From NCBI GenBank assembly GCA_049487715.1, contig CP150553.1:186001-250000 (forward strand): a DNA stretch of 64,000 nucleotides, in the 5' to 3' direction. Under the pieces are notes generated by a model, which saw nothing but the letters and a program-made list of their open reading frames with translations, was not told the DNA's origin and did no database searches. Below are positions 20,446 through 30,216 of the stretch, one piece after another. This DNA comes from Pycnococcus provasolii (lineage: Eukaryota > Chlorophyta > Pseudoscourfieldiophyceae > Pseudoscourfieldiales). The translations under genes were made by a program, and so were the position numbers. Positions within the stretch are counted from its first letter, which is position 1, and every line of letters begins with the position of its first letter.

Positions 20446-21040
20446 ATGATGAATACCGTCTTCTCCAAAGCCTTCTTCTTCCTTCTGCTCGTCGTGGGTG
20501 GATCCGTCAACCTAGCAAGCTATGGCGGCCTAAGCTCAAGTCTGCGTCTCGGACCCGTTGGCGCACTCGCCAGCACGGCACCCAAAGACATGGCGCTCTC
20601 GGACCTGCCGGAAGAGTTCTGGTTCAACGACGTCTCAGGTAAGTTTATGCACGCACGACACGCGACTTCTTCGACTTACTGTTCACCGCGGCGATCTCCG
20701 TCAGCGCCTTAACGTGTTCGACTTGTTCACTCACCCACCCACCCACTCTCTCTTTTTCTCTCCCCTTAACCACATCTCAGGTGAGTCGCAGTGGGAAGAC
20801 CCGACGGTTGAATATAAGGATGACGAAGGGAACACATACTGGGTGGACCCAGAGCTGGGAGAGAGCGTGTGGACGAAGCCCGCGGCCGCTGCGTGGGAGG
20901 CGACGGAGAGCACGGACCCTGACCACAACGGGCAGACGTATTACTACAACACGGTCACGCACGAAAGTCAGTGGGAGAAGCCGAAGGAGCTCGCTTGGCG
21001 CAAGGTGAAGACGGCAGACTCGCACGGCGCTGAGCTCTGA
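20446..21040 (+). CDS. Three-WW-domain protein with signal peptide, two exons
   Basis: Exon 1 is 20446-20638 and exon 2 is 20781-21040, joined across a 142-base GT-AG intron to give 150 residues. The intron splits a glycine codon and is flanked on both sides by CTCAG before GT (donor CTCAG/GTAAGT, acceptor ATCTCAG/GTGAG). The N-terminus is a strong hydrophobic signal-type sequence (MMNTVFSKAFFFLLLVVGG). Three WW-type units follow: LPEEFWFNDVSGESQWEDP, NTYWVDPELGESVWTKP and HNGQTYYYNTVTHESQWEKP. The spliced product makes the first unit complete, which supports the intron. WW domains bind proline-rich ligands; a secreted or organelle-targeted WW protein is unusual, since most WW proteins are cytosolic or nuclear. 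The 24 kb surface protein in this window has many polyproline stretches, but a link is only a guess. Confidence 0.8.
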
Positions 21041-21229
21041 ACACAGAACAGACACGAAATGAAGTGAAAGTAATATCACACACGATTATTTTTTATATAA
21101 CATCATGGCCAAAAAAACACACACACATGCAGACATGGATGGCAACAGCTTCTAGAAGTGTCACAAGCTTGATCAAGACCACTACGGGTACATAAACCTT
21201 TAAAAAAGGAGTGAGAGGGATCCGAAATG

Positions 21230-21339
21230 TTAGGTTAGGGGTTAGGGGTTAGGGGTTAGGGTTAGGGTTAGGGTTAGGGTTAGGGTTAGGGTTAGGGTTT
21301 CGTTTCGGGTTAGGGCTAGCTACGATAGGGTTAGGCCCT
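21230..21339 (+). repeat. Interstitial telomeric tract (TTAGGG)
   Basis: G-rich strand on plus: a few TTAGGGG variants followed by seven or so perfect TTAGGG units, then degenerate copies (TTCGTTTCGGGTTAGGG, GATAGGGTTAGG). The tract lies 150-260 bases upstream of the bL17m start. Confidence 0.95.
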
Positions 21340-21486
21340 CCTGCGCCGTCCTCCGTCTCCCTCTTCCCCATATCTTCATTCTTCATCCTTCGTTGGCGAC
21401 ATACATAATAAGCCAGCCGTAGCCGTGTCCATACGTATCCGTGTTCATCTTTCCCTCTCCCTTTAAGTTAAAACTTCAGGTTCATC

Positions 21487-22305
21487 ATGAAGCTCATGCA
21501 CAAGCTTGGCAATTCCACGCTGGGTCGGCGCTCGTGGTCGCTGCGTAAGGCGATGATACGGAATATGCTGACGTCCCTCGTCCTGCACTCACGTGTGGAA
21601 ACCACGCTGCAAAAAGGACGTGCACTCGTCAAGGCGGCGGACAGACTTGTCGCACTCGCACGAAGGTCACTCGAAGCGAGAGCTAGGGGGGATGTTGGAA
21701 AAGCGATGAGGTGCTACCGGGCAGCGAACCGAGTTGTCATGCCAACCGACGACTTCGTCACAGGCCCGGAAAAAGAGGCGATGCGCGTGCTCTTCGAGGT
21801 GCACGCCAAGAGGTACCTGAACATGAATAAAGAGCACGGAGGATTCACGCGACTCGTGAGAACGCGAAAACGTACCGGTGACGCCGCGGACATGGCGTAC
21901 GTCGAGTTCGTCGCGCGGCCGGGTGAACTTCGGCCGGCGGCGGGGTGTATTGATAGCGTCCTGGAGTGGAGGAAGCACGAGTACCTCGAGGAGCCGAACA
22001 TTGACACAGCGCCTTTGTTTGTGAGGCAAGTGGCGCACCAGACGCTGCCACCGGAGTGGAGGAAGCCACAGCTAGACATCACGAGACCACTCAAGGAACG
22101 CAGGTTACAGATGAACGGTACCGCGCTGGAGAGGTGGAGAAGACGCATCAGTTGGCTCGAGGATGAAAAACAGAGGATGAAGTCTGACGGTGAAGGAGGA
22201 GGAGGAGGAGGCAGTGGCGGCGGTGACGTCGACGCAGCAAAGCAGGTGCGTGAGTGGCGCCACGCCAACACACTAGCGATGCAACGCGTGCTTTGGGGTG
22301 CTTGA
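21487..22305 (+). CDS. MRPL17: Mitochondrial ribosomal protein bL17m
   Basis: This complete frame of 272 residues starts at ATG 21487. The first ~130 residues follow bL17: MKLMHKLGNSTLGRRSWSLR, RKAMIRNMLTSLVLHSRVET, and a helical ALVKAADRLVALARR segment, the pattern of bacterial L17 and mitochondrial L17. The large C-terminal extension (~140-272) includes RLVRTRKRTGDAADMAYVEFV and a glycine-rich acidic linker (EGGGGGGSGGGD), longer than the bacterial protein. A separate N-terminal targeting sequence is not obvious; many mitochondrial L17 proteins lack one. It belongs to the large subunit near the exit tunnel. Mitochondrial location is inferred from the long extension; a plastid location cannot be excluded. 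Confidence 0.85.
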   Translation: MKLMHKLGNSTLGRRSWSLRKAMIRNMLTSLVLHSRVETTLQKGRALVKAADRLVALARRSLEARARGDVGKAMRCYRAANRVVMPTDDFVTGPEKEAMRVLFEVHAKRYLNMNKEHGGFTRLVRTRKRTGDAADMAYVEFVARPGELRPAAGCIDSVLEWRKHEYLEEPNIDTAPLFVRQVAHQTLPPEWRKPQLDITRPLKERRLQMNGTALERWRRRISWLEDEKQRMKSDGEGGGGGGSGGGDVDAAKQVREWRHANTLAMQRVLWGA

Positions 22306-22342
22306 GTGAGTTAAAAAAAGGAAAGTAGTGTTGTTACGGTTG

Positions 22343-23080
22343 CTATTGCTCTTGGTACTGTTTCGCCACCATGCCTTGCGGAGGTTTGCACTCTGTAGAC
22401 TTTGCGCCAATTTCCGACCAGTTTGTGCTGAGGCAGGTTCCGCTACTTTCGACGAACGACTTGTTCATTGCCCTCCGTGTATCTTCGTCCGCCTTGGAGT
22501 AGATTTCGCGGAAGAGTTTGTTGAGCGCGTCGTCGCCCTTGGGCGCGTTTTCCTCTTCGTCGCTATCTTCGTCGAGTGCCGCGGCGATGGCGTCCCAGTC
22601 CTTGGCGGACCTGGGCACGACAGCTTTTTTCTGCGCCTGAGCCTGCTTCGGCTTCGGCTTCGACTTCTTCTCTTCACCAGCGCCAGCGTGTTGGTTTCGC
22701 CCAGATGTGCTCGCGTTGAGGTTCTCGTTGGTTTCTGCCTGGACCCCCGTGGGCCTGGGAGAAGAATGTGCGACATCTTCATCTTCTTTTGATGGCGATG
22801 AAGAGGGGTACGTGGCAATCGCGATACCTGATGGTGACATAGCTGCACGGCACTTACGCATCCAACGTTGACAAATCACATCAAATCGTTGCCTCCCTAA
22901 TCCTAACAATTGAGACTGTTCACCGTCACCACCCTCACCACCACCACCCTCACCACCACCACTAACCTGTTGTGGTGGTACACTAGCCTCCTCCTCCTTC
23001 GCTAAGAGCAACAACGCTTCGAAACGCCGATACGCGTCCACGTAAGAACCGGAGTGAAAGCATAATATGGCGTCGTCCAT
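22343..23080 (-). CDS. SGT1-like SGS-domain protein lacking a CS domain
   Basis: The protein has 245 residues from ATG 23080. Its C-terminal ~85 residues match the SGS domain of SGT1: KDWDAIAAALDEDSDEEE, then DALNKLFREIYSKADEDTRRAMNKSF, SSGTCLSTNWSEIG and KPPQGM. The N-terminal ~30 residues (ILCFHSGSYVDAYRRFEALLLLAKEE) could be a remnant of the TPR region. The middle is glycine/serine/lysine-rich linker. The HSP90-binding CS beta-sandwich, which normally lies between TPR and SGS in SGT1, is not visible. SGT1 is an HSP90 co-chaperone for SCF ligases and innate receptors, and its SGS part contacts HSP70 and LRR clients. It converges with bL17m with 37 bases between stops. Confidence 0.75.
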   Translation of the reverse strand: MDDAILCFHSGSYVDAYRRFEALLLLAKEEEASVPPQQVSGGGEGGGGEGGDGEQSQLLGLGRQRFDVICQRWMRKCRAAMSPSGIAIATYPSSSPSKEDEDVAHSSPRPTGVQAETNENLNASTSGRNQHAGAGEEKKSKPKPKQAQAQKKAVVPRSAKDWDAIAAALDEDSDEEENAPKGDDALNKLFREIYSKADEDTRRAMNKSFVESSGTCLSTNWSEIGAKSTECKPPQGMVAKQYQEQ

Positions 23081-23170
23081 GATGATCGACTATCAGGACG
23101 GGGGAAATAATGATGTCCGTCCGCGAATTCTAAAAATCAGAGGGCTTGAGGAGGGAGGAGAAAACACCGT

Positions 23171-23207
23171 AACCCTAACCCTAACCCTAACCCTAACCCT
23201 AACCCTA
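23171..23207 (-). repeat. Interstitial telomeric tract (CCCTAA on plus)
   Basis: Six uninterrupted AACCCT units. It sits about 90 bases upstream of the SGT1-like start on the minus strand and ~840 bases upstream of the large surface protein. Confidence 0.95.
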
Positions 23208-24047
23208 TTACCACCCAGATACCAGCTTAAGTATCCCACCCCAGTACATACCCTAATCTTGGTCTCTGGTCTCAAGAGTTCTTCTTTCTCCGTATTGTTT
23301 TGCTCCGTGACCGTTGCCCGAATAGTCTACCCTAGGAAGTAGTTGGTAGGCTAGGATTTGGTGCTTGAGGAGGTGAGCGAGAAAGAAGAAGCATGACGCA
23401 CGTGATTCAGCTATTTTAAAGGTACGTGATTCCCAAGCCAATCGCGACTTGCACGACGTCATTATGACCTAACCTTAATTAATTTAAAAAAGATACTTAG
23501 ACCGGGTAAAAAGTGTGAGATTCGGCCTTGCACAGTTGCACGTGCGAGTAAGTTGCCTTAAAGTTGGCCTTCTACTCAAAGTTGGTACGAGGACGTTCCC
23601 TTCTCAAACTCAAACTCACGTTTTTTAAGGAGAATTTGGTTTTGCAACTCGCCAATGGGGAGCCCCTCTTGAAAGGAAATAAAGTTTTTTAAGGAAAGAG
23701 AAGTTGGAGGTCTAGAACGCGGCTTTTCCAAACGGGCCATTAAGTTCCCTTCCCCCCATTCTCATTCTCATTCTCCCGCATCTCGCCGCATCTATCTCGG
23801 CGAATCATTTCATTGCACGGGTGCCATACACGCGGCAGCCCACAACCTCGCTCGCTGGCACCCAGCCTCTGGCTGGGTGCACGTCATTGGTCTTTGTCGC
23901 TCGCACGTCCACGTCGTGTTTCTTGGTACCAGAGTCTCACTGACTGGTGACTACACACACGTGTCTCGTTCACGGTACCTTGCAAGTCTACCGTAGTGTG
24001 AGGCTCAGAATATAGTCTGAATATAGTGCGTATTCGAACTCACTATT
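23208..24047. other. Divergent intergenic region
   Basis: No coding sequence is recognised. An inverted pair around 23855-23880 (GGCACCCAGCC...GGCTGGGTGC) can form a short hairpin. CATTCTCATTCTC repeats occur near 23758-23780. TGAATATAGT occurs twice close to the ATG at 24048 (about 24007 and 24018). It presumably holds the promoters of both flanking genes. Confidence 0.5.
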
Positions 24048-27000
24048 ATGGCTATGGCTGGCTCTCTCGTTGGTCGTCGTCGGCGTCTCAGGCTCAGGCT
24101 CAGGTGCAGAAGCGGCCGTCTTGGTGGTCTTGGTGCTCCTTGCTCTTGTTATTCATGTTTTCACATTTTCGCCGTCTGGATCACGATGGCACTTTGTGTT
24201 TGTCAATTGTCTTCATGGATTTCAACGCCTTCTCTGAGTTTCTCTGAGTTGGACTCCTCCTCTCTGACTTCATGGTTTCGTACGCCCTCGCGGCGTACTT
24301 GTCAGTGGGGGGCAAACGCGCAGGCGCTCCTCCCGCCGCCGCCCGCACCGCCACTCGTGCCGGCGCCGCCGCCCATGCCCAGCCCGCCGCCGACGCCTCC
24401 GCCGATGCCGTTCGTGCAAATAAAGGGACTCGTCGTACGCAGCTCCGTGAGGTGCACGCGAGTCGGGGGAGGACAAAGAATGACCGTCGAGGTCGACGGA
24501 TTTCCCACCGCAGTACCACCGGCGCCAAACCCGCCACCGCCGCCGCCACCGCCACCCTCTCCTCCGCCGCCGTCGCGACCACCGCCGCCGCCGTCACCGC
24601 CGCCACCGCCTCCCATACCGCCACCACCACCGCCACCGCCTCCAAGCCCGCCTCCGGAAAGAAGAAGAAGAAGAAGAAACATCCTTCAGGACGACGGCGA
24701 CGATCCCCTGACGTGCCGATTCGTGAGGCACTCGCTCGTCAAAACGCTCGACGAACAGCTCGCGGTGTACGACGCCGCATATGCCAACGCGAACTCAACC
24801 AACCAGCAGGCGGCGGAGCAGCTGGCACTCATCAAGCTCGTGCTTCCTGACCTTGCGGCTCTGAATGCTTCGGCGTATGCGGCACTCGCGGTGGCTGAGA
24901 GCAAGCTCAGCATGACATACCAACAGCTGCGCCTTGCCATCTCCACGTCAGACGCGGTTCCCGCCACAGTCATCGAGCACACCGAAAGTGGACGCACCAT
25001 CGCAGAGTGCGTAATCCCCGCCGGCGACGGTGGGCGATACTCCACAACGCTTGTGCGTGGCGCTGTGACGCCAAGAGGTGAATATCCTACCTCGGCCATC
25101 ACGGTCGCACACCCAGCCGTGGACGTGCGCAAACCGGGTGGAGACATCAGCGTGTACACAGGACGGAAAGGAGGCGTATTGCACCGCTTCGCACTGCACA
25201 GCGTCACGCCGTCTGGCGGTCCTATCGAAGGTGGAACAGTCGTCCACCTCAATGGCGACGGCTTCGAGGCGCCGATGACGTGCCGCTTCCTCGACACGCT
25301 TCCGAACGGAACGTCCGTCGTCGCGGATGTGGAGAGTCCTCGCAGCGCGACGTGCGTATCGCCGAGCGGAGGGCGAGGGGCAGTGTCCGTCACGCTGCGC
25401 CCCGCGGGAGGGTGCGAGTTGAAATTCGACTTTCACTACTACGATTCGCCGTCGGTTCTTCGCGTCGAACCGAACATCATCCCGCGATTCGGACGACGCG
25501 AAGTCATAGTGACGGCGACCAACTTGCACTACTTCACGTCACTCCGGAATTTGCGCGGCGCAAAGGATTCGGAGCTGGGCCCAAGCGATCCCAATCGCGC
25601 ACCGCCAGTTGCGCAGCTGACAATTAAGGTCGTGAACTATTTTTCTAACGGCACTGACCGCGTCCTTCCAGCGGTATACATGGGCGATGAAGTGGGTGCG
25701 CGTGAAAGCGGAACCAGCAGCAACAACACCAATGTGACGACGGTGTCCGACGCTGAGGCAAAGCTGAGGCTACTTCTACCAGAGGAAACAGAACTTCCAT
25801 CGGGACAGCATCACCTGCTGCTCAGCCTCAATGGCCAGAACTTTGTCGGTGCGACGAACTTTCGAGGTGCCATCGGACGCTCGTGCGGCTTCCCACCCGC
25901 GCCTGCTCCACCCACACCACCCGCACCTCCACCCACCGGTTTCTTTGGCAACGAGCCGCCCACCCCCCCGGATGCACCGCCATTGCCAGAGGATCCATGT
26001 GTGGCGGCGGCAAAGGCACTGAGCATCTACAAGCGCTCGTTGGATGCCACCGGCCCGTACTTGCGTTTTGCGAGCCAGCCTCGAAGTTACCAACCACCTC
26101 CACCAGGTGGCATACGTGATACCGCAAAGCGTTCCGTGGAGGCCGTGCCAACGTACCTCAGGGAGGAGGCGGGCGTGCTTCTTCAGATCCTCGAGGATGC
26201 CGATGGCGGCGACGAGCGTGGCGCAATAGCAACGCCGAATCGGCGTGTGGCCAAGCTTTACGTTCCTATCGAGCTGTTCCAGCCCGCGGGCGGCGTGCTC
26301 ACACGCACGGTGTTCGTCACTGTGCAGTTGTTCCCGTACGGCAAGCCGCTGACGAGCGGTGGTCCAGCAGGCACACGCGAATGCGGCGAAGACACTGTTT
26401 GTGTCGCCCTGAACCGTGCGCTCGGTGGGCTCAAGCAGTACGGCGGTAACGGCGTGGACTCCGAGGTGAGCGCGGTGAAGGCGGCCATGCCTAACGAGGA
26501 CTACGTGCCTCGCGAATACACGCTCACTTGGCAAGCTGGCGAGCCGTACGGCGTGAAGACTGTGGAATTGGAGATTCTAGATGACTCCATTCGAGAGTCG
26601 TACGGCGAAGTCCTCGAGTGCCGCATTACCGAGACGGTGAATGCAGACGTGACCGGTACCAATGACACGGCGCGAGTCGTCATTTTGGACGACGACGAGC
26701 CCGCGACATTCGCCGCGGTGGGAGGCAGCTTCGCCTACCGCATGCCACCGTGGACGATTGGCTCGCGCTCTGCGTTCATTCCAGTGGAGCGCATCCGTGG
26801 GCACTCGAAGCTGCCCGCGAAAATTGCGTATCAGGTGAAGGGCGGCACCGCCACTCCATACGAGCACTACACCCCTCGAAGTGGCACGCTTACATTCGAG
26901 CCTGATGTCCTTCACCAGGAGTCTGACGTGAACAGTTACCGCGAGAGCGTTCGCCAGCTCGTCGAGGTTCCGCTGCTCTGGAACAAAGTACAGTACCAGG

Positions 27001-29999
27001 ATGTTCTTACGGTGGGCATCGAGCTTTCGCCCATCAGTCATGCTCTTGTCGAGAATCTTCCCGACCCCGTCAATCACCCGGACATCGTAAATGGAACAGG
27101 GGCCACTTATGTGGTGGTGCAAGCGGCACTCACAATCTTCGGTGTTGCGGAGGACCAGTGCCCTCCAGGCACTCAGAGGGCAGTCAATGCACCCCCGATC
27201 ATCGTGCGAAGCCCGCCTCCGCCACCGCCCAATCCGCCCTCGCCGCCTGCGCCGCCACCACCAGTTCCACCACTCGACTCTGACTCGAGAGCTTTCAGCA
27301 TTCAATTGCTCGACGGCCCAGCGGAGGATGGCGGAAAGCTCGCATGTTTCCTCACGCCCGACTTCCATCAGCTCGTGTTCGATTACTCGTGCACGGTGCC
27401 ATATTCAATGGGAGATGTGGTGGTGCGCTACCAACGCAACCCTCGCGGATTTTCCTTCGCGGAGGTTCTGTTGGATGGAATGGATGCCGCAGAAAGCCGT
27501 ACTCGCCGTGACGGCGCTGATCGTACAATTCGCCGATGGCATCGCAAGCTCGCGCAGACGCCTGCTACGACTAGTACAACGACCAATGCAACTGACGACG
27601 CTATCGGTGACGACGGTAACGTTATCTTCCTCGAGGAACCGGATCCGCTGCCACTCAAGGTTGGGAAGAATACCACAATTGCGCTGACGTTAATTTCACC
27701 GTCGGGACGTGATAGGAACATGTACAAAATTCGAGTGAAGCGCTTGTCACCCGCCTCTGCTCTAAGGCTCGACGCGCTGCGGATTAGCGTCGACGGCGGT
27801 GGCATGCTGTCGACGAACGGCACGGGTGTGCGTCTAGACGATGGAAAGCTTGCGGGTGAGGGCCTACCCTGCAATCCCGGTTTTCTGGTGGTGGACCCAG
27901 AATACGAAGGTCCCGACTTGCCGTTTGCTCTGCTGCCGAAGGTGCGCCCAGATTTCGTCGACTACATGTTCGACGGATACAACACTCCGAAAGGAGTGGC
28001 GAAGTACTACCAGCTTGTGACTATGAATTCCACGTACTCTACGTACGTGGTGAAGAAGTACTCTGACCCGATGGACACCAGCACGGATCTGCAGCTCGTC
28101 GTCGCTTCGCTCAACGCGCCGCCACCGCCTCCCTCGCCGCCCATGCCGGCCGCCCCACCGCCGGGGCCATTTGCACTTGTGACGGCTGGCGTGAAGGCTA
28201 CCCTGGATCCTTCTCCGCCGCCGCCTCCGCCGCCGCGACGCCCGGCTGAGCACCAGAGCCTCCTGCAGACCATAAATTCGTGCCGTGCTAATGTCTTGAA
28301 TACCACGGTGTCGCGTACAACCGAATTTGTGCGTCTACACCCGACTACTCTAGAGGGCACAATTCTGATCGTGGAACGCGGCGTACCTTCTTTGAACGAA
28401 CCTCTGGAGATCGTGTACGATTCGCGAGTGGAAGGCAGTATCAGCACCGAGCTGCCTGCACCGCCACTCGCGCCGACCCCGCCGCCGCCTCCGGACGTGC
28501 CGTCGGAAGTCGACACGAGTTTGTTCGAGCCGCCACCTCCCACACCCTCCTCGCCGGGACCCACCGTGCTGACTGGCATAGCGGCAAAGCCAATCCGTGT
28601 TGCGGTGGGCGAGTCAACGCTGTTTCGCCTCACACTCATCGCTCCTGACCTACAGAGCCGAACATCTTATCAGCTGATCATTCGCCACGAGGCGGCACCT
28701 CCACCACCCATGGCTCCGAATAGGCCTCCAACTCCTCCTACGCCACCGCCGCCGCCCCCAAATCCGCCTCTCCCACCCTACGCGCCACCCAATCCGCCAC
28801 CGGTGCTTCCTCAGGATCCTAAGATTGGCAGGAAGTGCCGAGTCTGCGATGCGGGATATGTGTCGAGTGGCGTTGACGACCTCGCATGTGTTCCCTGCGA
28901 GGTTGGAAAATTCAGTCCTATTCCTGGCCGTTCGCAGTGCAGCACGTGTAAGAGGGGCACGTTCGCAAGTCGTCTGGCCAGCGACCGATGTGAGCCGTGC
29001 CTGCGTGGCACATATGCTCCAGAGGAGGGATCATCTCTGTGCACAGTTTGCGCCGTGAATGAAACGACGACAAGTGACGGCAGCGAGTTCTGTGACTTAT
29101 CTGCCGGCATCGACGTGGTCGTAGGTGAGGTGTACGCGGTCAACGTCACATTCCGCGTGGAAATTTTGAACGTGACGCACAGTATGTTCAAGGACGCGAA
29201 CACCACAGCGGGTGTCGCCGGCGACGGCGACGATGTTCTTCGGGCAATTATACGTATTGATGCCGCCGAAAAGTTTAACGTGTCTCTCACGATGGTAACC
29301 GTGACAGGTCTGCTGGAGGATTCGCTGCGGAGTGTCATCAGCGCGAACATCACGGTTCTCGCTGTTGCGGAACTTCCTCCACATCCTACGCCAGATGAGG
29401 TGGAATCGGCACTCGAAAGCGCAGGGCTCAATGCAGATGCAGCGGTCAAGCACATGCAGGACGATCCTGATCGTTTTTTCCGTCGGACGACAAAAGCAAC
29501 GGGAGGGAAAATGAAGCCATATGTCCAGGACCAATCATCATCAGCCTCCATTTCGCGCGTCCTACCCGACGCGCCTTCAAATCGCCCAAGCAGCTGGACG
29601 GACAACCTGCCTCTGCCTTTCTACACTTCCATTGGCATGCTCGTGGCGGGTGTTGCTCTCGCAGTGGCGCTGGAGCGTCTTCTCAAGCGCATCTTTGGCT
29701 CCTCACCACTTCTGCTTTCGACGTGGTCTCGCGTCATCTACCAATATCGCATTCGGCGTCAAGCACGTCGGCGACGTCGGAATGTCGCTGCCGGACTTGG
29801 ACGTCAGGATTTTATGGAGGTGAACGCTGATGCGGTGGCTGAGGACCTGACGGAAAGGCAGCGCGAGGCTAGGCAACGGCGCACGCGTGCTGGCGAGGGT
29901 GGCGCGTCCGCGTCGGTGACAAGGTTTGACGGCGATGATGGTGACGACGAGCTCGACGAGGGTGAAATGCGTCGACCACGCGTCGTCACACGGAGATGA
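24048..29999 (+). CDS. Giant proline-rich, membrane-anchored matrix protein
   Basis: This single 1,983-residue frame has an arginine-rich start, then a hydrophobic stretch (~40-70) that should act as signal or anchor. A large polyproline block at ~92-205 (PPPSPPPP type) ends in an RRRRR stretch. IPT/TIG-like domains follow at ~379-560 (SVTPSGGPIEGGTVVHLNG, RVEPNIIPRFGRREVIV), and more polyproline near ~620-660. Two Calx-beta-type repeats lie at ~730-1040 (LEILDDSIRESYGEVLECRI, VKGGTATPYEHYTPRSGTL). Polyproline linkers at ~1055, ~1355 and ~1550 separate cadherin-like beta domains. A cysteine-rich GCC2/GCC3 or TNFR-like region (~1595-1685, CRVCDAGYVSSG, CSTCKRGTFAS) precedes a TM helix at ~1855-1877 and a basic cytosolic tail. 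It resembles hydroxyproline-rich cell-wall proteins of green algae. Adhesion or matrix anchoring is inferred. Confidence 0.85.
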   Translation: MAMAGSLVGRRRRLRLRLRCRSGRLGGLGAPCSCYSCFHIFAVWITMALCVCQLSSWISTPSLSFSELDSSSLTSWFRTPSRRTCQWGANAQALLPPPPAPPLVPAPPPMPSPPPTPPPMPFVQIKGLVVRSSVRCTRVGGGQRMTVEVDGFPTAVPPAPNPPPPPPPPPSPPPPSRPPPPPSPPPPPPIPPPPPPPPPSPPPERRRRRRNILQDDGDDPLTCRFVRHSLVKTLDEQLAVYDAAYANANSTNQQAAEQLALIKLVLPDLAALNASAYAALAVAESKLSMTYQQLRLAISTSDAVPATVIEHTESGRTIAECVIPAGDGGRYSTTLVRGAVTPRGEYPTSAITVAHPAVDVRKPGGDISVYTGRKGGVLHRFALHSVTPSGGPIEGGTVVHLNGDGFEAPMTCRFLDTLPNGTSVVADVESPRSATCVSPSGGRGAVSVTLRPAGGCELKFDFHYYDSPSVLRVEPNIIPRFGRREVIVTATNLHYFTSLRNLRGAKDSELGPSDPNRAPPVAQLTIKVVNYFSNGTDRVLPAVYMGDEVGARESGTSSNNTNVTTVSDAEAKLRLLLPEETELPSGQHHLLLSLNGQNFVGATNFRGAIGRSCGFPPAPAPPTPPAPPPTGFFGNEPPTPPDAPPLPEDPCVAAAKALSIYKRSLDATGPYLRFASQPRSYQPPPPGGIRDTAKRSVEAVPTYLREEAGVLLQILEDADGGDERGAIATPNRRVAKLYVPIELFQPAGGVLTRTVFVTVQLFPYGKPLTSGGPAGTRECGEDTVCVALNRALGGLKQYGGNGVDSEVSAVKAAMPNEDYVPREYTLTWQAGEPYGVKTVELEILDDSIRESYGEVLECRITETVNADVTGTNDTARVVILDDDEPATFAAVGGSFAYRMPPWTIGSRSAFIPVERIRGHSKLPAKIAYQVKGGTATPYEHYTPRSGTLTFEPDVLHQESDVNSYRESVRQLVEVPLLWNKVQYQDVLTVGIELSPISHALVENLPDPVNHPDIVNGTGATYVVVQAALTIFGVAEDQCPPGTQRAVNAPPIIVRSPPPPPPNPPSPPAPPPPVPPLDSDSRAFSIQLLDGPAEDGGKLACFLTPDFHQLVFDYSCTVPYSMGDVVVRYQRNPRGFSFAEVLLDGMDAAESRTRRDGADRTIRRWHRKLAQTPATTSTTTNATDDAIGDDGNVIFLEEPDPLPLKVGKNTTIALTLISPSGRDRNMYKIRVKRLSPASALRLDALRISVDGGGMLSTNGTGVRLDDGKLAGEGLPCNPGFLVVDPEYEGPDLPFALLPKVRPDFVDYMFDGYNTPKGVAKYYQLVTMNSTYSTYVVKKYSDPMDTSTDLQLVVASLNAPPPPPSPPMPAAPPPGPFALVTAGVKATLDPSPPPPPPPRRPAEHQSLLQTINSCRANVLNTTVSRTTEFVRLHPTTLEGTILIVERGVPSLNEPLEIVYDSRVEGSISTELPAPPLAPTPPPPPDVPSEVDTSLFEPPPPTPSSPGPTVLTGIAAKPIRVAVGESTLFRLTLIAPDLQSRTSYQLIIRHEAAPPPPMAPNRPPTPPTPPPPPPNPPLPPYAPPNPPPVLPQDPKIGRKCRVCDAGYVSSGVDDLACVPCEVGKFSPIPGRSQCSTCKRGTFASRLASDRCEPCLRGTYAPEEGSSLCTVCAVNETTTSDGSEFCDLSAGIDVVVGEVYAVNVTFRVEILNVTHSMFKDANTTAGVAGDGDDVLRAIIRIDAAEKFNVSLTMVTVTGLLEDSLRSVISANITVLAVAELPPHPTPDEVESALESAGLNADAAVKHMQDDPDRFFRRTTKATGGKMKPYVQDQSSSASISRVLPDAPSNRPSSWTDNLPLPFYTSIGMLVAGVALAVALERLLKRIFGSSPLLLSTWSRVIYQYRIRRQARRRRRNVAAGLGRQDFMEVNADAVAEDLTERQREARQRRTRAGEGGASASVTRFDGDDGDDELDEGEMRRPRVVTRR

Positions 30000-30216
30000 G
30001 AGGTCTACCTGGTTAGTCTAACATACACGGGGAGGCGTTTTGGACGCACTGCACTGCACTGTGCGTTCATCGTTGGACACAGTTCAGTAGAAGAGGAAAG
30101 TTTAGGAAAACGAAACTGAAAACGAAAAACGAAAAACCGAAAAACGCACATAAATGTGTGCAAATGTAATGTAAATCGAATGTACATGTTACAGTAATAT
30201 TCAATACAAAGTTGAT

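Noticed and set aside
24181-24682. Glycine-rich open frames on the minus strand
   Set aside because: They are the complement of the polyproline codons of the large plus-strand gene.
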